Shown: positions 9,125-18,100 of the stretch, in pieces
How positions within the stretch are numbered: the stretch's first letter is position 1
How the letters are laid out: every line of letters starts with the position of its first letter
From: Lachnospiraceae bacterium
GTDB taxonomy: Bacteria > Bacillota > Clostridia > Lachnospirales > Lachnospiraceae
DNA length: 35,502 nt
Direction: 5' to 3'
Assembly: GCA_017467805.1 (NCBI GenBank)
Contig: JAFUKJ010000032.1
Coordinates: 1 to 35,502, forward strand
Program-made: the position numbers and the translations under genes
Notes under the pieces: model-generated
The model's input: the letters and a program-made list of their open reading frames with translations, nothing else
Told to the model about the DNA's origin: nothing
Database searches by the model: none

Positions 9125-9153
9125 TTTGCGCCCTGCCTTTCCCCTTTACTAAA

Positions 9154-9181
9154 GATGCTGAAGCATTACTACTTCAGCATC
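9154..9181 (-). terminator. Hairpin between the DUF4391-like gene and the ATPase gene
   Basis: GATGCTGAAG (9154-9163) pairs perfectly with CTTCAGCATC (9172-9181) around an 8-nt loop. On the minus strand the tail is only TTTAGT, so it could be a partial terminator or attenuator that lowers expression of the downstream ATPase gene. Confidence 0.5.
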
Positions 9182-9187
9182 TTTTAT

Positions 9188-9820
9188 CTACACCTTTAAT
9201 TGTTCCTCTACATACTTAGCGTCCTCACGAATCTTATTCAATGCCTCTGCACTAAAGTCAAACTCTGGCTCCGCTTCTGCCTTCTTCTTATTCTGAATAC
9301 TTTCAAATGCCTTCTCTATCATAATGATTCTCTTATTCTGACGGATTGTCGCCAACAAACGATTATGAATCTGTACATATGATTTATCGCAGTCTCTTTC
9401 ATAATCTAAAACCTCAATCATTCTCGATGAATCATATGGGAAGAAATCTGTAGCGCACATTCTGCCGCCCTTTCCATTCTCATTAGGAATAAAGACACCC
9501 ATTGCCAATTCTTCACCACACAAATATACAATTAACGATCTCTTAGGAATCAAAGCCGCGAACACCTCTGTTAACAGCTCAGGTGAAGCAGTCGTCTTGG
9601 TAACCACTTCAAAAACTGATATTCCTTCGCTTCTCATAAGAGCTGTTACATCCGATGTTGGTGCATCATCCGTAATCTGATAGCTCCATGTAATGCTCTC
9701 TACGCCGTTCTGAAAAATGCCACGGCACTTGGAATTCTCAATTCGCTTATATAATACCTCTGTTGGCATTCCTTTCTCTACTTTGTATTGTTTTGGAATA
9801 TTGTATCTGCCTCTACTCAT
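9188..9820 (-). CDS. DUF4391-like protein, partner of the BrxC/D-like ATPase
   Basis: A 210-residue soluble protein. An early IPKQY segment, a GIFQNGVESITWSYQI stretch (about 36-51), an ISVFEVV strand and an IPKRSLIVYLCGEE strand give the pattern I associate with DUF4391 proteins. A charged helical tail ends the protein. DUF4391 proteins have no known activity; from memory they often sit beside helicases or methylases in defence-like loci. The assignment is by pattern only. An ATG at 9832 in the same frame is possible, but the site before it (AAGGA) is too close, so 9820 is preferred. It is the first gene of the two-gene unit and has its own promoter-like sequence upstream. Confidence 0.6.
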   Translation of the reverse strand: MSRGRYNIPKQYKVEKGMPTEVLYKRIENSKCRGIFQNGVESITWSYQITDDAPTSDVTALMRSEGISVFEVVTKTTASPELLTEVFAALIPKRSLIVYLCGEELAMGVFIPNENGKGGRMCATDFFPYDSSRMIEVLDYERDCDKSYVQIHNRLLATIRQNKRIIMIEKAFESIQNKKKAEAEPEFDFSAEALNKIREDAKYVEEQLKV

Positions 9821-9902
9821 CTGCTTTCCCATCTTCCTTCGTCGTACTAACCTGTTGTCATTTATGTTAGGATGCTATGTAAACCATCCTTGCGATACCA
9901 TT

Positions 9903-9931
9903 ATAATATATTTTTCAAAAAATATCTACAA
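9903..9931 (-). promoter_or_regulatory. Candidate sigma-A promoter for the DUF4391-like/ATPase unit
   Basis: On the minus strand TTGTAG (9926-9931) and TATTAT (9903-9908) are 17 nt apart in a very AT-rich stretch, about 70 bp upstream of the gene start. A TATAAT overlaps the -10 region 3 nt further downstream. Confidence 0.45.
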
Positions 9932-9963
9932 TTTATTGTAAATTTTTTGAAAATTTTGAAAAT

Positions 9964-11109
9964 TTAATCAAATAATGCCTCCATCTCTGCCTGTACACGC
10001 TCTAAATCTTTTCTAATGGAAATCTTCTGTGGACAAACACGCTCGCATTTACCACATTTGATACAGTTCTTAGGCTTTGCCTCGTCAGGTATTTCCTTTG
10101 TCCACGACCACTTGGTATCGTTCAAATTCTGATATACATGGTACTCATTCCATACACCAAAGCTTCCTGGTATATTCACCCCTGCTGGACAAGGCATACA
10201 ATACTTACATGCCGTACAGCCATTCTGCACACGGCTATGAAGCGTCTCTGCCACATTCGCAACCACCTGCTGCTCCACATCCGATAACACCTTAAAGTCC
10301 GTAAAGGTCTTTAAATTATCCTCTACATGCTCTATCGCTGACATACCGCTTAAGATAACCTTTACATTATCAAAGGAACCTACATAACGAAGTGCCCATG
10401 AGGATGTGCTTGCCTCCTTGTCTGCCTCTCTAAACATCTTTGTAATATCCTCTGGAAGATTTGCAAGAGAACCACCCTTTATCGGCTCCATAATTACCAT
10501 AGGAATCCCTAAGCTTTCCGCAAGCTCTACCCCCTTAGTCGTTGCCTGTGTATCCTTATCCATGTAGTTAAGCTGTATCTGACAAAAATCCCATGAATAG
10601 CCTGTCACAATCTCCTTGAATACATCATAATCATCATGGAAGGAGAAACCGATATAGCGAATCCTTCCTTCCGCACGAAGCTTTTCACACCACTTTAAGA
10701 TATCCAGCTCCTTTATGGTGTTCCAACGTTCCTTATTTAAGGCATGTAAAAGATAAAAGTCCACATAATCCTTCTGTAATCTTTCCATCTGCATATCAAA
10801 GATTCTCTGAGCATCCTCGATTGTCTTTACTTCCCAGATAGGAAGCTTTGTTGCAAGATAATAAGACTCTCTTGGGTAACGGGCAAGTGCCTTTCCTACA
10901 AAGCCTTCGCTCGCACCACCATGATAAGGATATGCCGTATCATAGTAATTGACTCCTGCCTGATATGCCATATCTATCATCTTCAGAGCCTGTGTTTCTT
11001 CAATCTTCCCATTTGCATCTGTTGGAAATCTCATACAACCAAAGCCCAATAACGACACCTTGGCGTCAATGTTTTCCATTCTTCTGTACTCCATCATTTT
11101 GTAACCCAT
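9964..11109 (-). CDS. Aldo/keto reductase with C-terminal 4Fe-4S ferredoxin domain
   Basis: A 381-residue protein. The AKR TIM-barrel (about residues 10-285) has the catalytic Asp and Tyr in YYDTAYPYHGGASE, Lys in ATKLP and His in LLHAL. The C-terminal part holds two clusters of cysteines, CTACKYCMPCP starting at 298 and CIKCGKCERVCP starting at 349, which should bind two 4Fe-4S clusters. Such fused enzymes are common in anaerobic Clostridia. They probably couple carbonyl reduction to ferredoxin or flavin electron carriers; the substrate is unknown. The start is uncertain: ATG codons at 11109, 11097 and 11094 are all possible, with AGGA closest to 11109. It lies 31 bp after mfd on the same strand. 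Confidence 0.92.
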   Translation of the reverse strand: MGYKMMEYRRMENIDAKVSLLGFGCMRFPTDANGKIEETQALKMIDMAYQAGVNYYDTAYPYHGGASEGFVGKALARYPRESYYLATKLPIWEVKTIEDAQRIFDMQMERLQKDYVDFYLLHALNKERWNTIKELDILKWCEKLRAEGRIRYIGFSFHDDYDVFKEIVTGYSWDFCQIQLNYMDKDTQATTKGVELAESLGIPMVIMEPIKGGSLANLPEDITKMFREADKEASTSSWALRYVGSFDNVKVILSGMSAIEHVEDNLKTFTDFKVLSDVEQQVVANVAETLHSRVQNGCTACKYCMPCPAGVNIPGSFGVWNEYHVYQNLNDTKWSWTKEIPDEAKPKNCIKCGKCERVCPQKISIRKDLERVQAEMEALFD

Positions 11110-11140
11110 CCTTTCCTAATCTTATATCACACATTCCTCT

Positions 11141-14100
11141 TTACGCTTCCGCGTACAAATATTCCATATCACGAAGCAGCTTCTGTGTATGCTGCATCAT
11201 AAGATCTGCTTCCTTCTCCACCAAACCATATTTCTTATACTTCAAGGTAAAGCATGGCGTTCCCTTTGCAGAGAACTCAAGACTGCCCTTGTACTTTGCT
11301 AACAGCTCAGGTATACGCTCCACATGTACAGGCGCAAATGGCTCCATATAGAAAGCAACACTTCCTACCTTTCCCTTAATCTCCGTTACAAACTGCTGAT
11401 GCGCCTGCACACGAATCAGAGAAATACGAATCAGATTATCTACGGACTTTGGAATATTACCAAATCTGTCCAGAAGCTCTTCCTTCATATCCTCACATTC
11501 TGTATGACTCTCCAGGCAGGCAATTCTCTTATAAATATCCAGCTTCTGCACCTCATTTACGATATAGGAAGCAGGAATAAATGCATCCACATCCATATCC
11601 ACATAGGTATTGAAATCCTCTTGTGCCTGTAAGGCTCCCGTTCCCTTTAAATGCTTTACTGCTTCATTCAACATCTTACAATACAGGTCATAACCGACAG
11701 CCTCCATATGACCATGCTGTCTCTCACCTAACAGATTACCTGCACCTCGAATCTCCAAGTCTCGCATGGCAATCTTAAAGCCACTGCCCAAATCCGTAAA
11801 CTCCTTAATTGCCTGCAAACGCTTCTCTGCCACTTCCTTAAGCATCTTATCTCGCTTATACATAAGGAATGCATACGCTGTACGGTTCGATCTTCCCACA
11901 CGTCCGCGAAGCTGGTAAAGCTGCGACAGTCCAAGACTATCCGAATCATGTATAATCATAGTGTTCGCATTAGAAATATCAAGACCTGTCTCTATAATGG
12001 TGGTTGATACCAACACATCAATCTCACCATTAATAAAGTCAAACATAATCTTTTCAAGCTCCTGCTCCTTCATCTGACCATGTGCATATGCCACATTTGC
12101 CTCAGGTACTAGTCTTGCTACCTGGTCTGCAATATCCTCGATATTATTTACTCTGTTATACACATAGTAGACCTGACCATTTCGTGAAAGCTCTCTGACA
12201 ATCGCCTCACGCACCATCTCTTCATTATACTCCATAACATAGGTCTGAATCGGCTGACGCTCGCCAAGTGCCTCCTCTAACACGCTCATATCACGGATTC
12301 CAACAAGGCTCATATGAAGAGTTCTTGGAATCGGCGTTGCCGTCAGGGTCAATACATCCACACTATCTTTAACCTGCTTAATCTTCTCCTTATGACGAAC
12401 ACCAAAACGCTGCTCCTCATCTATGATTAACAGTCCTAAGTCCTTATACTGCACATCCGCAGATAACAGTCTATGAGTACCAATTACAATATCCACAAAA
12501 CCCTTTCGCAAATCCTCCAAGGTCTTCTTCTGCTCACCCGCGGTTTTGAATCTTGACATCAAATCCACTCGTACAGGGAAATCCTTCATTCGCTGTACAA
12601 AAGTATTGTAATGCTGCTGCGCAAGAATCGTCGTCGGCACAAGATACGCCACCTGCTTACCATCCTGCACCGCCTTAAATGCCGCTCTGATAGCAATCTC
12701 TGTCTTACCATAGCCTACATCTCCACAGATTAGTCTGTCCATGATGCGCGAGCTTTGCATATCTGCCTTGGTAGCCTCAATGGCAAGAAGCTGGTCTTCA
12801 GTCTCCTCAAATGGAAACATTTCCTCAAACTCCTGCTGCCATACGGTATCATTACTAAAGATAAAGCCCTGCTTCTCCTGACGAACCGCATAAAGCTCAA
12901 CCAAGTCCTTCGCCACCTCATTCACAGCAGTCTTTACTCTAGACTTTGTCTTAACCCATTCCTGCGACCCAAGCTTATTCAGCTTTGGTGTCTTTGCCGC
13001 ATCTGCAGAAGCATATTTCTGAATGACATCTAAGCCTGTTGCCAGGATATAAAGATTACCACCATCACGGTACTCAATCTTCATATAATCCTTAACAACC
13101 TTATCTACCTCAACCTTCTCGATACCTCGGTAAATGCCCAGTCCATGATTCTCATGCACCACATAATCGCCAACCTTCAGGTCTGAGAAGTTCTGAATCT
13201 TCTGCCCTTCATACTGCTTCTTTTTCTTCTTTTTCTTCGCCTGCTTGCCAAAAATGTCCGTTTCCGAAATCACAACAAACTTAAGCATCGGATACTCAAA
13301 GCCCTTCTGTACACCGCCATGGAAGGTCATGACCTCTCCTGCCTGCAACTCTCTGTCAGGATTATCCGAATAAAATGCCAGCAGTCCCTCATCCATCAAA
13401 TCAACCGCCAAACGCTTGGCTCTTGTCGCTGAAGGCGATACCAGTAACACTCGATAACCGTTCTTTTTATAATTCTTCAAATCTCTAACCAACTCAGCAA
13501 AGCTATTATTATAAGAAGAAACATTTCTCGTATTTATCGCATAGCGGTTCGGGAACTTCATTGGAAATCCCTTATACTCCATAGAAGAAAGCGCCATGAC
13601 ACGCTCTTTCTCCAGTCCTGCAAGAGCTTCCTTCACACTGTATAAAATATCCATCTGCTGTGGCAGAATATAGCCCTTTTGTGAACGAGCCATCATGCTC
13701 TCGCGAAACTCCAGCTCTACTGCATTGGCATGCTCCATAATTCTCATTGGCTCATCCAGATAGAAGCAACAGCTTCTGCCTGCAAAATAATCCGCAAAGC
13801 TTTCTACCTCATCATAAAAATAACCGATATAGCTTTCCAAGTTAACATAACTCTGAAACTCAGTTACACTTTCCCTTAACTGTGCAACGCTCTGCTCTAA
13901 GCGATGTGCCGCCTCTGGGTTGGTCTCCTTACGAAATACCTCTGCCGCCTTCTTACAGTCCGCTTCCATCTTACGAAGTCCCTGCTCTAACTCACTCTTG
14001 GAAAGCATCAGCTCTGTTGCAGGATAAATCGTTATCTCTTTCAAGTTCTCGATAGAACGCTGACTTAGTATATCAAAGGAACGAATCGACTCTATCTCAT

Positions 14101-14686
14101 CACCCCATAGCTCGATTCGGATTGGATTCTCTTCCGTTAAATCAAAAATATCAATAATGCCGCCACGAATGGAGAACTGCCCTGGTGCCTCTACCTGATA
14201 GTTTTTCTCATAGCCCATTTCTACGAGCTTCCTTGCAATCGCACCTTCCTCTACAATGCTGTCACCATCAATATGAATCACATTCTCTTCCCAGCTTGCA
14301 AGAGGAATCTGATGTGCCATTAACGCCGAAAAGGTGGTAACAACTGTAATTGGCCCACCCTCTAAAATTCTTCTCAATATTTGAATTCTTTCCTTTATCA
14401 GCTGATTACTATGAATATCTGCCTGATAAAAGATTAAATCCTTAGCAGGATAAAAGTAGGACTCCTTGCAATACATTCTGCAATCATCCAAAATCTCTTT
14501 CGCCTTTAAATCGCTATAGGTCACGATAATCTTCACTTCAATATCTTCATTAATTCCATATATCATATGAAGCTTCTGTGAATCTACGCAACCCGATATG
14601 CTGACCTTTCCCTGCTCTTTTTTGTGATTTAAACATATCTCCTCGTATTCCCCAAGCTCACGAAGAGGTGCTCTCAAAGCATTCAC
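11141..14686 (-). CDS. mfd: Transcription-repair coupling factor Mfd
   Basis: A 1181-residue protein of full length for the family. It displaces RNA polymerase stalled at DNA lesions and recruits UvrA. The N-terminal UvrB-like module covers about 1-350. The RNA polymerase-interacting CarD/TRCF domain (VGDYVVHENHGLGIYRG) begins near 505. The RecG-like translocase follows with Walker A GDVGYGKTE near 655 and DEEQRFG near 750, then motif VI QLRGRVGRSNR. The TRCF C-terminal domain ends the protein. A run of seven Lys near residue 485 precedes the CarD domain. GAGGG lies about 9 nt before the ATG. The order pth then mfd matches Bacillus subtilis. Confidence 0.98.
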   Translation of the reverse strand: MNALRAPLRELGEYEEICLNHKKEQGKVSISGCVDSQKLHMIYGINEDIEVKIIVTYSDLKAKEILDDCRMYCKESYFYPAKDLIFYQADIHSNQLIKERIQILRRILEGGPITVVTTFSALMAHQIPLASWEENVIHIDGDSIVEEGAIARKLVEMGYEKNYQVEAPGQFSIRGGIIDIFDLTEENPIRIELWGDEIESIRSFDILSQRSIENLKEITIYPATELMLSKSELEQGLRKMEADCKKAAEVFRKETNPEAAHRLEQSVAQLRESVTEFQSYVNLESYIGYFYDEVESFADYFAGRSCCFYLDEPMRIMEHANAVELEFRESMMARSQKGYILPQQMDILYSVKEALAGLEKERVMALSSMEYKGFPMKFPNRYAINTRNVSSYNNSFAELVRDLKNYKKNGYRVLLVSPSATRAKRLAVDLMDEGLLAFYSDNPDRELQAGEVMTFHGGVQKGFEYPMLKFVVISETDIFGKQAKKKKKKKQYEGQKIQNFSDLKVGDYVVHENHGLGIYRGIEKVEVDKVVKDYMKIEYRDGGNLYILATGLDVIQKYASADAAKTPKLNKLGSQEWVKTKSRVKTAVNEVAKDLVELYAVRQEKQGFIFSNDTVWQQEFEEMFPFEETEDQLLAIEATKADMQSSRIMDRLICGDVGYGKTEIAIRAAFKAVQDGKQVAYLVPTTILAQQHYNTFVQRMKDFPVRVDLMSRFKTAGEQKKTLEDLRKGFVDIVIGTHRLLSADVQYKDLGLLIIDEEQRFGVRHKEKIKQVKDSVDVLTLTATPIPRTLHMSLVGIRDMSVLEEALGERQPIQTYVMEYNEEMVREAIVRELSRNGQVYYVYNRVNNIEDIADQVARLVPEANVAYAHGQMKEQELEKIMFDFINGEIDVLVSTTIIETGLDISNANTMIIHDSDSLGLSQLYQLRGRVGRSNRTAYAFLMYKRDKMLKEVAEKRLQAIKEFTDLGSGFKIAMRDLEIRGAGNLLGERQHGHMEAVGYDLYCKMLNEAVKHLKGTGALQAQEDFNTYVDMDVDAFIPASYIVNEVQKLDIYKRIACLESHTECEDMKEELLDRFGNIPKSVDNLIRISLIRVQAHQQFVTEIKGKVGSVAFYMEPFAPVHVERIPELLAKYKGSLEFSAKGTPCFTLKYKKYGLVEKEADLMMQHTQKLLRDMEYLYAEA

Positions 14687-14726
14687 TGTAATCCCTCTTT
14701 CTATTATAATGTCTTTCCTATCATGT

Positions 14727-15296
14727 CTATGCTTTCTTGTTATAGCGGTTCATCGCCTCATCTACATCGTCCATCAGCATAAGCCTCACTGCACCGTCCA
14801 CCTTCTCCAAGGCATCCTTCATGACAGCCTGCTCTTCCTTACTGAAATGTCCCAAAACATAGTCCGCAAGGTCGTATCCCTTTGGCTTCTCACCAACACC
14901 TATCTTAATTCGCTGGAAGGTGTCATGTCCAAGATGCTGAATGATATTCTTAATGCCGTTATGACCGCCTGCACTTCCCTTCTTACGAATGCGAAGCTGT
15001 CCTACATCCAGACTAATATCATCATATATTACAATAAGCTCTGCTTCTTCATCTATCTTATAATAGTCCACAACTGCTCGTACTGCCTCTCCGCTGAGAT
15101 TCATATAGGTCAAAGGCTTTACGAGAATCACCTTTGTTCCATCAATAACGCCCTTTCCTAAGAGTGCCTTATGCTTTGCTTCATTTACACCAATCCCATA
15201 CTTATCTGCTAGTGCATCAATTGCCGCAAAGCCGATATTGTGTCTTGTATTATCATATTCCTTACTTGGATTTCCTAAGCCTACTATTACATACAT
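14727..15296 (-). CDS. pth: Peptidyl-tRNA hydrolase
   Basis: A 189-residue enzyme that releases tRNA from peptidyl-tRNA dropped by the ribosome. The signature GLGNPSKEYDNTRHNIGF includes Asn9 and the catalytic His19. The other active-site residues are visible in LTYMNLSG, IYDDISLD and GSAGGHNGIKN. The start at 15296 is preferred because AAGGA lies 9 nt upstream. An ATG at 15368 would add 24 residues without a ribosome binding site. In Bacillus subtilis this gene is spoVC and also lies directly upstream of mfd (with one small gene between). Here it follows the DUF6472 gene by 78 bp. Confidence 0.96.
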   Translation of the reverse strand: MYVIVGLGNPSKEYDNTRHNIGFAAIDALADKYGIGVNEAKHKALLGKGVIDGTKVILVKPLTYMNLSGEAVRAVVDYYKIDEEAELIVIYDDISLDVGQLRIRKKGSAGGHNGIKNIIQHLGHDTFQRIKIGVGEKPKGYDLADYVLGHFSKEEQAVMKDALEKVDGAVRLMLMDDVDEAMNRYNKKA

Positions 15297-15374
15297 TTTT
15301 TCATTTCCTTCATATGCTGCCGTAAAACAGCCTTTTACTTTCTCTATTATCTTATCTATTATGCTCATACACTG

Positions 15375-15554
15375 TTACATCTGATGGCGGACTACCGCAT
15401 ACTCATCGCCATTTCTGTAGTATGGACACTCCTTATAATGCCCCTGCATCAGGCGAACGGCATCATCCTCATCCATATTCACTTCACAATAATAACATTC
15501 ATCCTCGTCGTCATACCCATAGTATGCACATGTATCACAACTTAACCCTGCCAT
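15375..15554 (-). CDS. DUF6472 family small cysteine-rich protein, 59 aa
   Basis: A 59-residue acidic protein with CDTCAYYGYDDEDECYYCEV at the N-terminus and CPYYRNGDEYAVVRHQM at the end. Five Cys are placed as CxxC, CxxC and a final single Cys, which suggests a small zinc-binding fold. From memory this matches the DUF6472 family of Lachnospiraceae; its function is unknown. The start at 15554 has AAAGGAG about 6 nt upstream. The frame is open to 15704, but that extension runs into a dispersed repeat and is not coding. It precedes pth on the same strand. Confidence 0.82.
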   Translation of the reverse strand: MAGLSCDTCAYYGYDDEDECYYCEVNMDEDDAVRLMQGHYKECPYYRNGDEYAVVRHQM

Positions 15555-15626
15555 GACGTTCTCCTTTACTACATATATTTGTATCTTAGCATATGGGGGA
15601 TTTTTTCTCAACAGATTTGCGGTTTG

Positions 15627-15675
15627 GTTGAGCCATGCACAGATGTATACGGCGAAGCCGTGCGATGAGCAAGTG
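15627..15675 (+). repeat. Dispersed intergenic repeat, short copy
   Basis: GTTGAGCCATGCACAGA (15627-15643) followed by TGTATACGGCGAAGCCGTGC (15644-15663) is nearly repeated at 29564-29666, where about 56 extra bases separate the two parts. ACGGC-GAA-GCCGT forms a small hairpin. The gene-free stretch 15555-16018 around it also holds an 8-bp hairpin CCCCGACT/AGTCGGGG (15736-15772), a GTCCT/AGGAC hairpin near 15801 and an ATCCTAC/GTAGGAT hairpin (15899-15935). No gene was seen in it. Confidence 0.65.
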
Positions 15676-16018
15676 CCACAGACAATTGCGTATGCGGCAT
15701 ACAAGTTCTCTTGGAAACCATATATATCAAGTTATCCCCGACTACCAAGCAATTTTCGCACTCTAGTCGGGGAAACATGTACATTAACGATCATAGTTCG
15801 TCCTCAGAAAGGACATAATACCTGTTTATACGCCAACTCCATCTTTTACAACTGAGTTAGAAAACAGTGCTTGCGCCTAGGCATTCAAAAATAATATATC
15901 CTACCAAATCAAAGAAATGGTATTTTTAGTAGGATTTCAAGTAAGAAAATAAATTCTATTTACTCAACTAAACCATAATTTAACGTAACATGATTATTTG
16001 AATACAGAGGTAAGAGTA

Positions 16019-16456
16019 TTGAAGAAAATATATACATGGGAACCTTGGTTTTTTATGTTTTTTGGGGTATTTCATTTACATAGAATATGGGGACTTTTTA
16101 ACAGACAGTCTTATGCCAACTTTTGGCTAGAGATATTAATAAATAAAGGCATACTCTATTTTGTATTGATGGGTATTTTGCTATTATGTTGTTTTTGTGG
16201 AATCATTACATTTTATAAAAATAGAAATTTCAACTTTTGGTGAAGATGGATATATCTTTTGGGTGGTAGTTATTTACTCTTCGATTTGTTTGCAATTATA
16301 ATAGAATTAAACTTTTGGAACGAACTGTTATTTGCTATGTTTGATGTGAACTCTCCCTATTGGAACATCGTTTGGGGATTCTTTATTGCATTAGGAGCAT
16401 TTGTATTTTGTTTGGGTGTAAATTTGCTAAGGTATAAAAATAAGGGAGGTATATGA
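16019..16456 (+). pseudogene. Small four-helix membrane protein broken by an in-frame TGA
   Basis: A single frame of 146 codons from a TTG start (GAGG 8 nt upstream) is interrupted at codon 75 by TGA (16241-16243). The upstream part (IYTWEPWFFMFFGVFHLHRIWG) and the downstream part (RWIYLLGGSYLLFDLFAI) are both hydrophobic helices in the same frame. They read as one roughly 145-residue membrane protein of unknown function. A TGG to TGA or CGA to TGA change would explain the break. The next gene overlaps its stop by 1 nt and uses GGGAGG inside its last codons, so the two were an operon. Reassignment of TGA to Trp is not expected, since all other genes here respect TGA as stop. Confidence 0.7.
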
Positions 16457-16893
16457 TGGAGTGGTTTAATATTTTTGGTACTTTATTTATAATAATAATC
16501 ATGATTCCTAATATCGTGTATGCACTAAAATGCAAGGACGGTTTTGAAAATAACTGGAATAATAAAATAGTTGAAACCATAGAGCAAATAGGACGATTGG
16601 GATGCTTTGGATTTATGATTATTAATATTCCAGGAACATGGTTTGGCTGGTGGTCAGATGAGGCTTTTGCTCTATACCTTATTATAAATATATTGTTAAT
16701 TAGCTGTTACTGTGGAATATGGATTATTTATTTCAGAAAGGACACAGTTTTTAAAGCATTGGCATTATCTGTTATTCCATCAGTTGTATTCTTGTTTAGT
16801 GGTGTTATGAGCAGGTCTGTTCTATTGGTTATTTCATCCATATTATTTGCACCTGCACACATCATGATTTCATATAAAAATGTTAAGAAATAA
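16456..16893 (+). CDS. Small integral membrane protein, unknown function
   Basis: A 145-residue protein with four to five predicted transmembrane helices. A short loop with CKDGFENNWNNKIVETIEQIG lies between helices 1 and 2, and INIPGTWFGWW follows helix 2. I do not recognise a characterised family. The start at 16456 overlaps the stop of the broken upstream gene (TGATG), with GGGAGG 6 nt upstream; ATG at 16453 is an alternative with poor spacing. It may be translationally coupled to the upstream frame, whose premature stop could reduce its expression. The base composition is AT-rich relative to the housekeeping genes, which suits an accessory gene. Confidence 0.75.
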   Translation: MEWFNIFGTLFIIIIMIPNIVYALKCKDGFENNWNNKIVETIEQIGRLGCFGFMIINIPGTWFGWWSDEAFALYLIINILLISCYCGIWIIYFRKDTVFKALALSVIPSVVFLFSGVMSRSVLLVISSILFAPAHIMISYKNVKK

Positions 16894-17002
16894 ACAAAAT
16901 ATAATTTGTAGGTGACAATATCTGCACATATGCTATGATACATACAGATATAATTTGTCTATTGATATAATATGATACAAGAATAGTTGTGGAGGGCATA
17001 CT

Positions 17003-17287
17003 ATGGAATTTATGGGTAAAAAGTTAGAGGATATTGTTGTAACACTTCCCTACGAAGATGGGACAAGTCTGGATTGCGGCGTTTATTCTTATTTTGAGGT
17101 TAATAATAAAAAATACTTTGCATTACTCCCTCTGAAAGGGGAAAAGCAATTGGATTTTTCTCAAAGCTATATGATTTATGAAGTAGAAGAAGATGATGAG
17201 AACAATCCTATTGTTATGTATATAGAGGATGATATCGAATACGCTATTGCAGCACAATATTTCTCAAATCAGTTGTCAAAGAAGTAA
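17003..17287 (+). CDS. DUF1292 family protein
   Basis: A 94-residue acidic protein with the DUF1292 (YrzB-like) pattern. It shows a central beta region NKKYFALLPL, then MIYEVEEDDENNPIVMYIEDD, and an aromatic C-terminal helix. Function is unknown; members are widespread in Bacillota and often sit near the ruvX/alaS region, which is not the case here. GGAGGG lies 6 nt before the ATG. It is a stand-alone gene between the membrane-protein pair and the GNAT gene. Confidence 0.85.
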   Translation: MEFMGKKLEDIVVTLPYEDGTSLDCGVYSYFEVNNKKYFALLPLKGEKQLDFSQSYMIYEVEEDDENNPIVMYIEDDIEYAIAAQYFSNQLSKK

Positions 17288-17311
17288 ATATATGAGAAAG
17301 GGAAATAGCAT

Positions 17312-17346
17312 ATTCCGAATGACGCATAGCGGAATAGCGAATAAGA
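17312..17346. repeat. Dispersed hairpin repeat CCGAATG...GCATAGCGG
   Basis: ATTCCG and CGGAAT flank AATGACGCATAG (17312-17335). A second hairpin CGAAT-AAG-ATTCG follows (17338-17350). The same ATTCCGAATG..GCATAGCGG core recurs at 29682-29703 at the head of the 52-bp tandem array. It lies between the DUF1292 stop and the GNAT gene. Confidence 0.5.
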
Positions 17347-17371
17347 TTCGAATTTGATAAAGGCTATTATT

Positions 17372-17872
17372 ATGAGATTAGAAACGAACAGATTGGATAT
17401 CCGCCATCTGAATGAATCAGATTGGCAAGAGATGAAAAATATATTTATTGATTTTAACAATTCAAAATATGCTGTCTATGATATGCCTCTACCGACAGAG
17501 GATGAACAAGCCAAAGCATTAACAAAAAGATTTGCTGACAGTAACTTGTTTTTTGCAATTTTTCTAAAAGAATCAAACAATATGATAGGATATGTATGCT
17601 TTCATAAAAGTGGAGATATCTACGATCTTGGTTATTGTTTCCACTCTGCATATCATTCAAATGGTTATGCTTACGAAAGTATAAATTCTCTTATCAAATA
17701 CTTTGTTGATGAATGTGGTGCAATGGGCTTCACAGCAGGTACAGCGATTGACAACATACCATCTTGCAAATTACTAGAAAAGCTGGGATTTGTTTGCACC
17801 TCAACTGAAACAGTATCTTTTGATAATGTTTTTTCATTTCAAGGTGGAAATTATGAGTTGAAAATAAAATAA
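17372..17872 (+). CDS. GNAT family N-acetyltransferase (RimJ/RimL-like)
   Basis: A 166-residue acetyl-CoA-dependent transferase. It begins with MRLETNRLDIRHLNESDW, typical of the RimJ/RimL branch. The DLGYCFHSAYHSNGYAYES segment holds the acetyl-CoA pyrophosphate-binding loop. NIPSCKLLEKLGF is the conserved motif near the C-terminus. The acceptor is unknown and could be a ribosomal protein, an antibiotic or a metabolite. The ATG at 17372 has AAAGG 8 nt upstream; a TTG at 17354 in frame is less likely. Confidence 0.9.
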   Translation: MRLETNRLDIRHLNESDWQEMKNIFIDFNNSKYAVYDMPLPTEDEQAKALTKRFADSNLFFAIFLKESNNMIGYVCFHKSGDIYDLGYCFHSAYHSNGYAYESINSLIKYFVDECGAMGFTAGTAIDNIPSCKLLEKLGFVCTSTETVSFDNVFSFQGGNYELKIK

Positions 17873-18038
17873 TCAAATTTCAATAGGTAGAACAGTTAGA
17901 TAATTTTGAAGTTTCACATGTGATAACTATCATTTTTTGAAATTTCTTGCTTACAAAAAGTTGGCTTGTGGTTAAATATCTCTTTAAGAGAAGAAAACCT
18001 TGTAATTGGTAGATGTAAGTCCAGCAGAATTTATGCAT

Positions 18039-18079
18039 GTAATCTAAAGTAGTTTAACTACGGGGATTACACCCTTTTT
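18039..18079 (+). promoter_or_regulatory. Terminator-like hairpin in the leader of a broken gene (possible attenuator)
   Basis: GTAATC (18039-18044) pairs with GATTAC (18065-18070) and inside it GTAG with CTAC. A T5 run follows at 18075-18079, only about 10 nt before the AGGAGG of the next gene. The 228-bp gap before it (17873-18100) includes other small inverted repeats but no gene. The position between a leader and a coding region is typical of transcription attenuation; no ligand class was recognised. Confidence 0.4.
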
Positions 18080-18100
18080 ATGTTCTGAAGGAGGAAAAAG

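Noticed and set aside
15555-15704. N-terminal extension of the DUF6472 protein
   Set aside because: It reads through a dispersed repeat, lacks a ribosome binding site, and the family is about 60 residues long.
17990-18040. Cobalamin-riboswitch-like string (GGTAGATGTAAGTCCAGCAG)
   Set aside because: Only this short piece resembles the aptamer; the B12 box and the CCGC-ACTG core are absent and the downstream genes are not B12-related.
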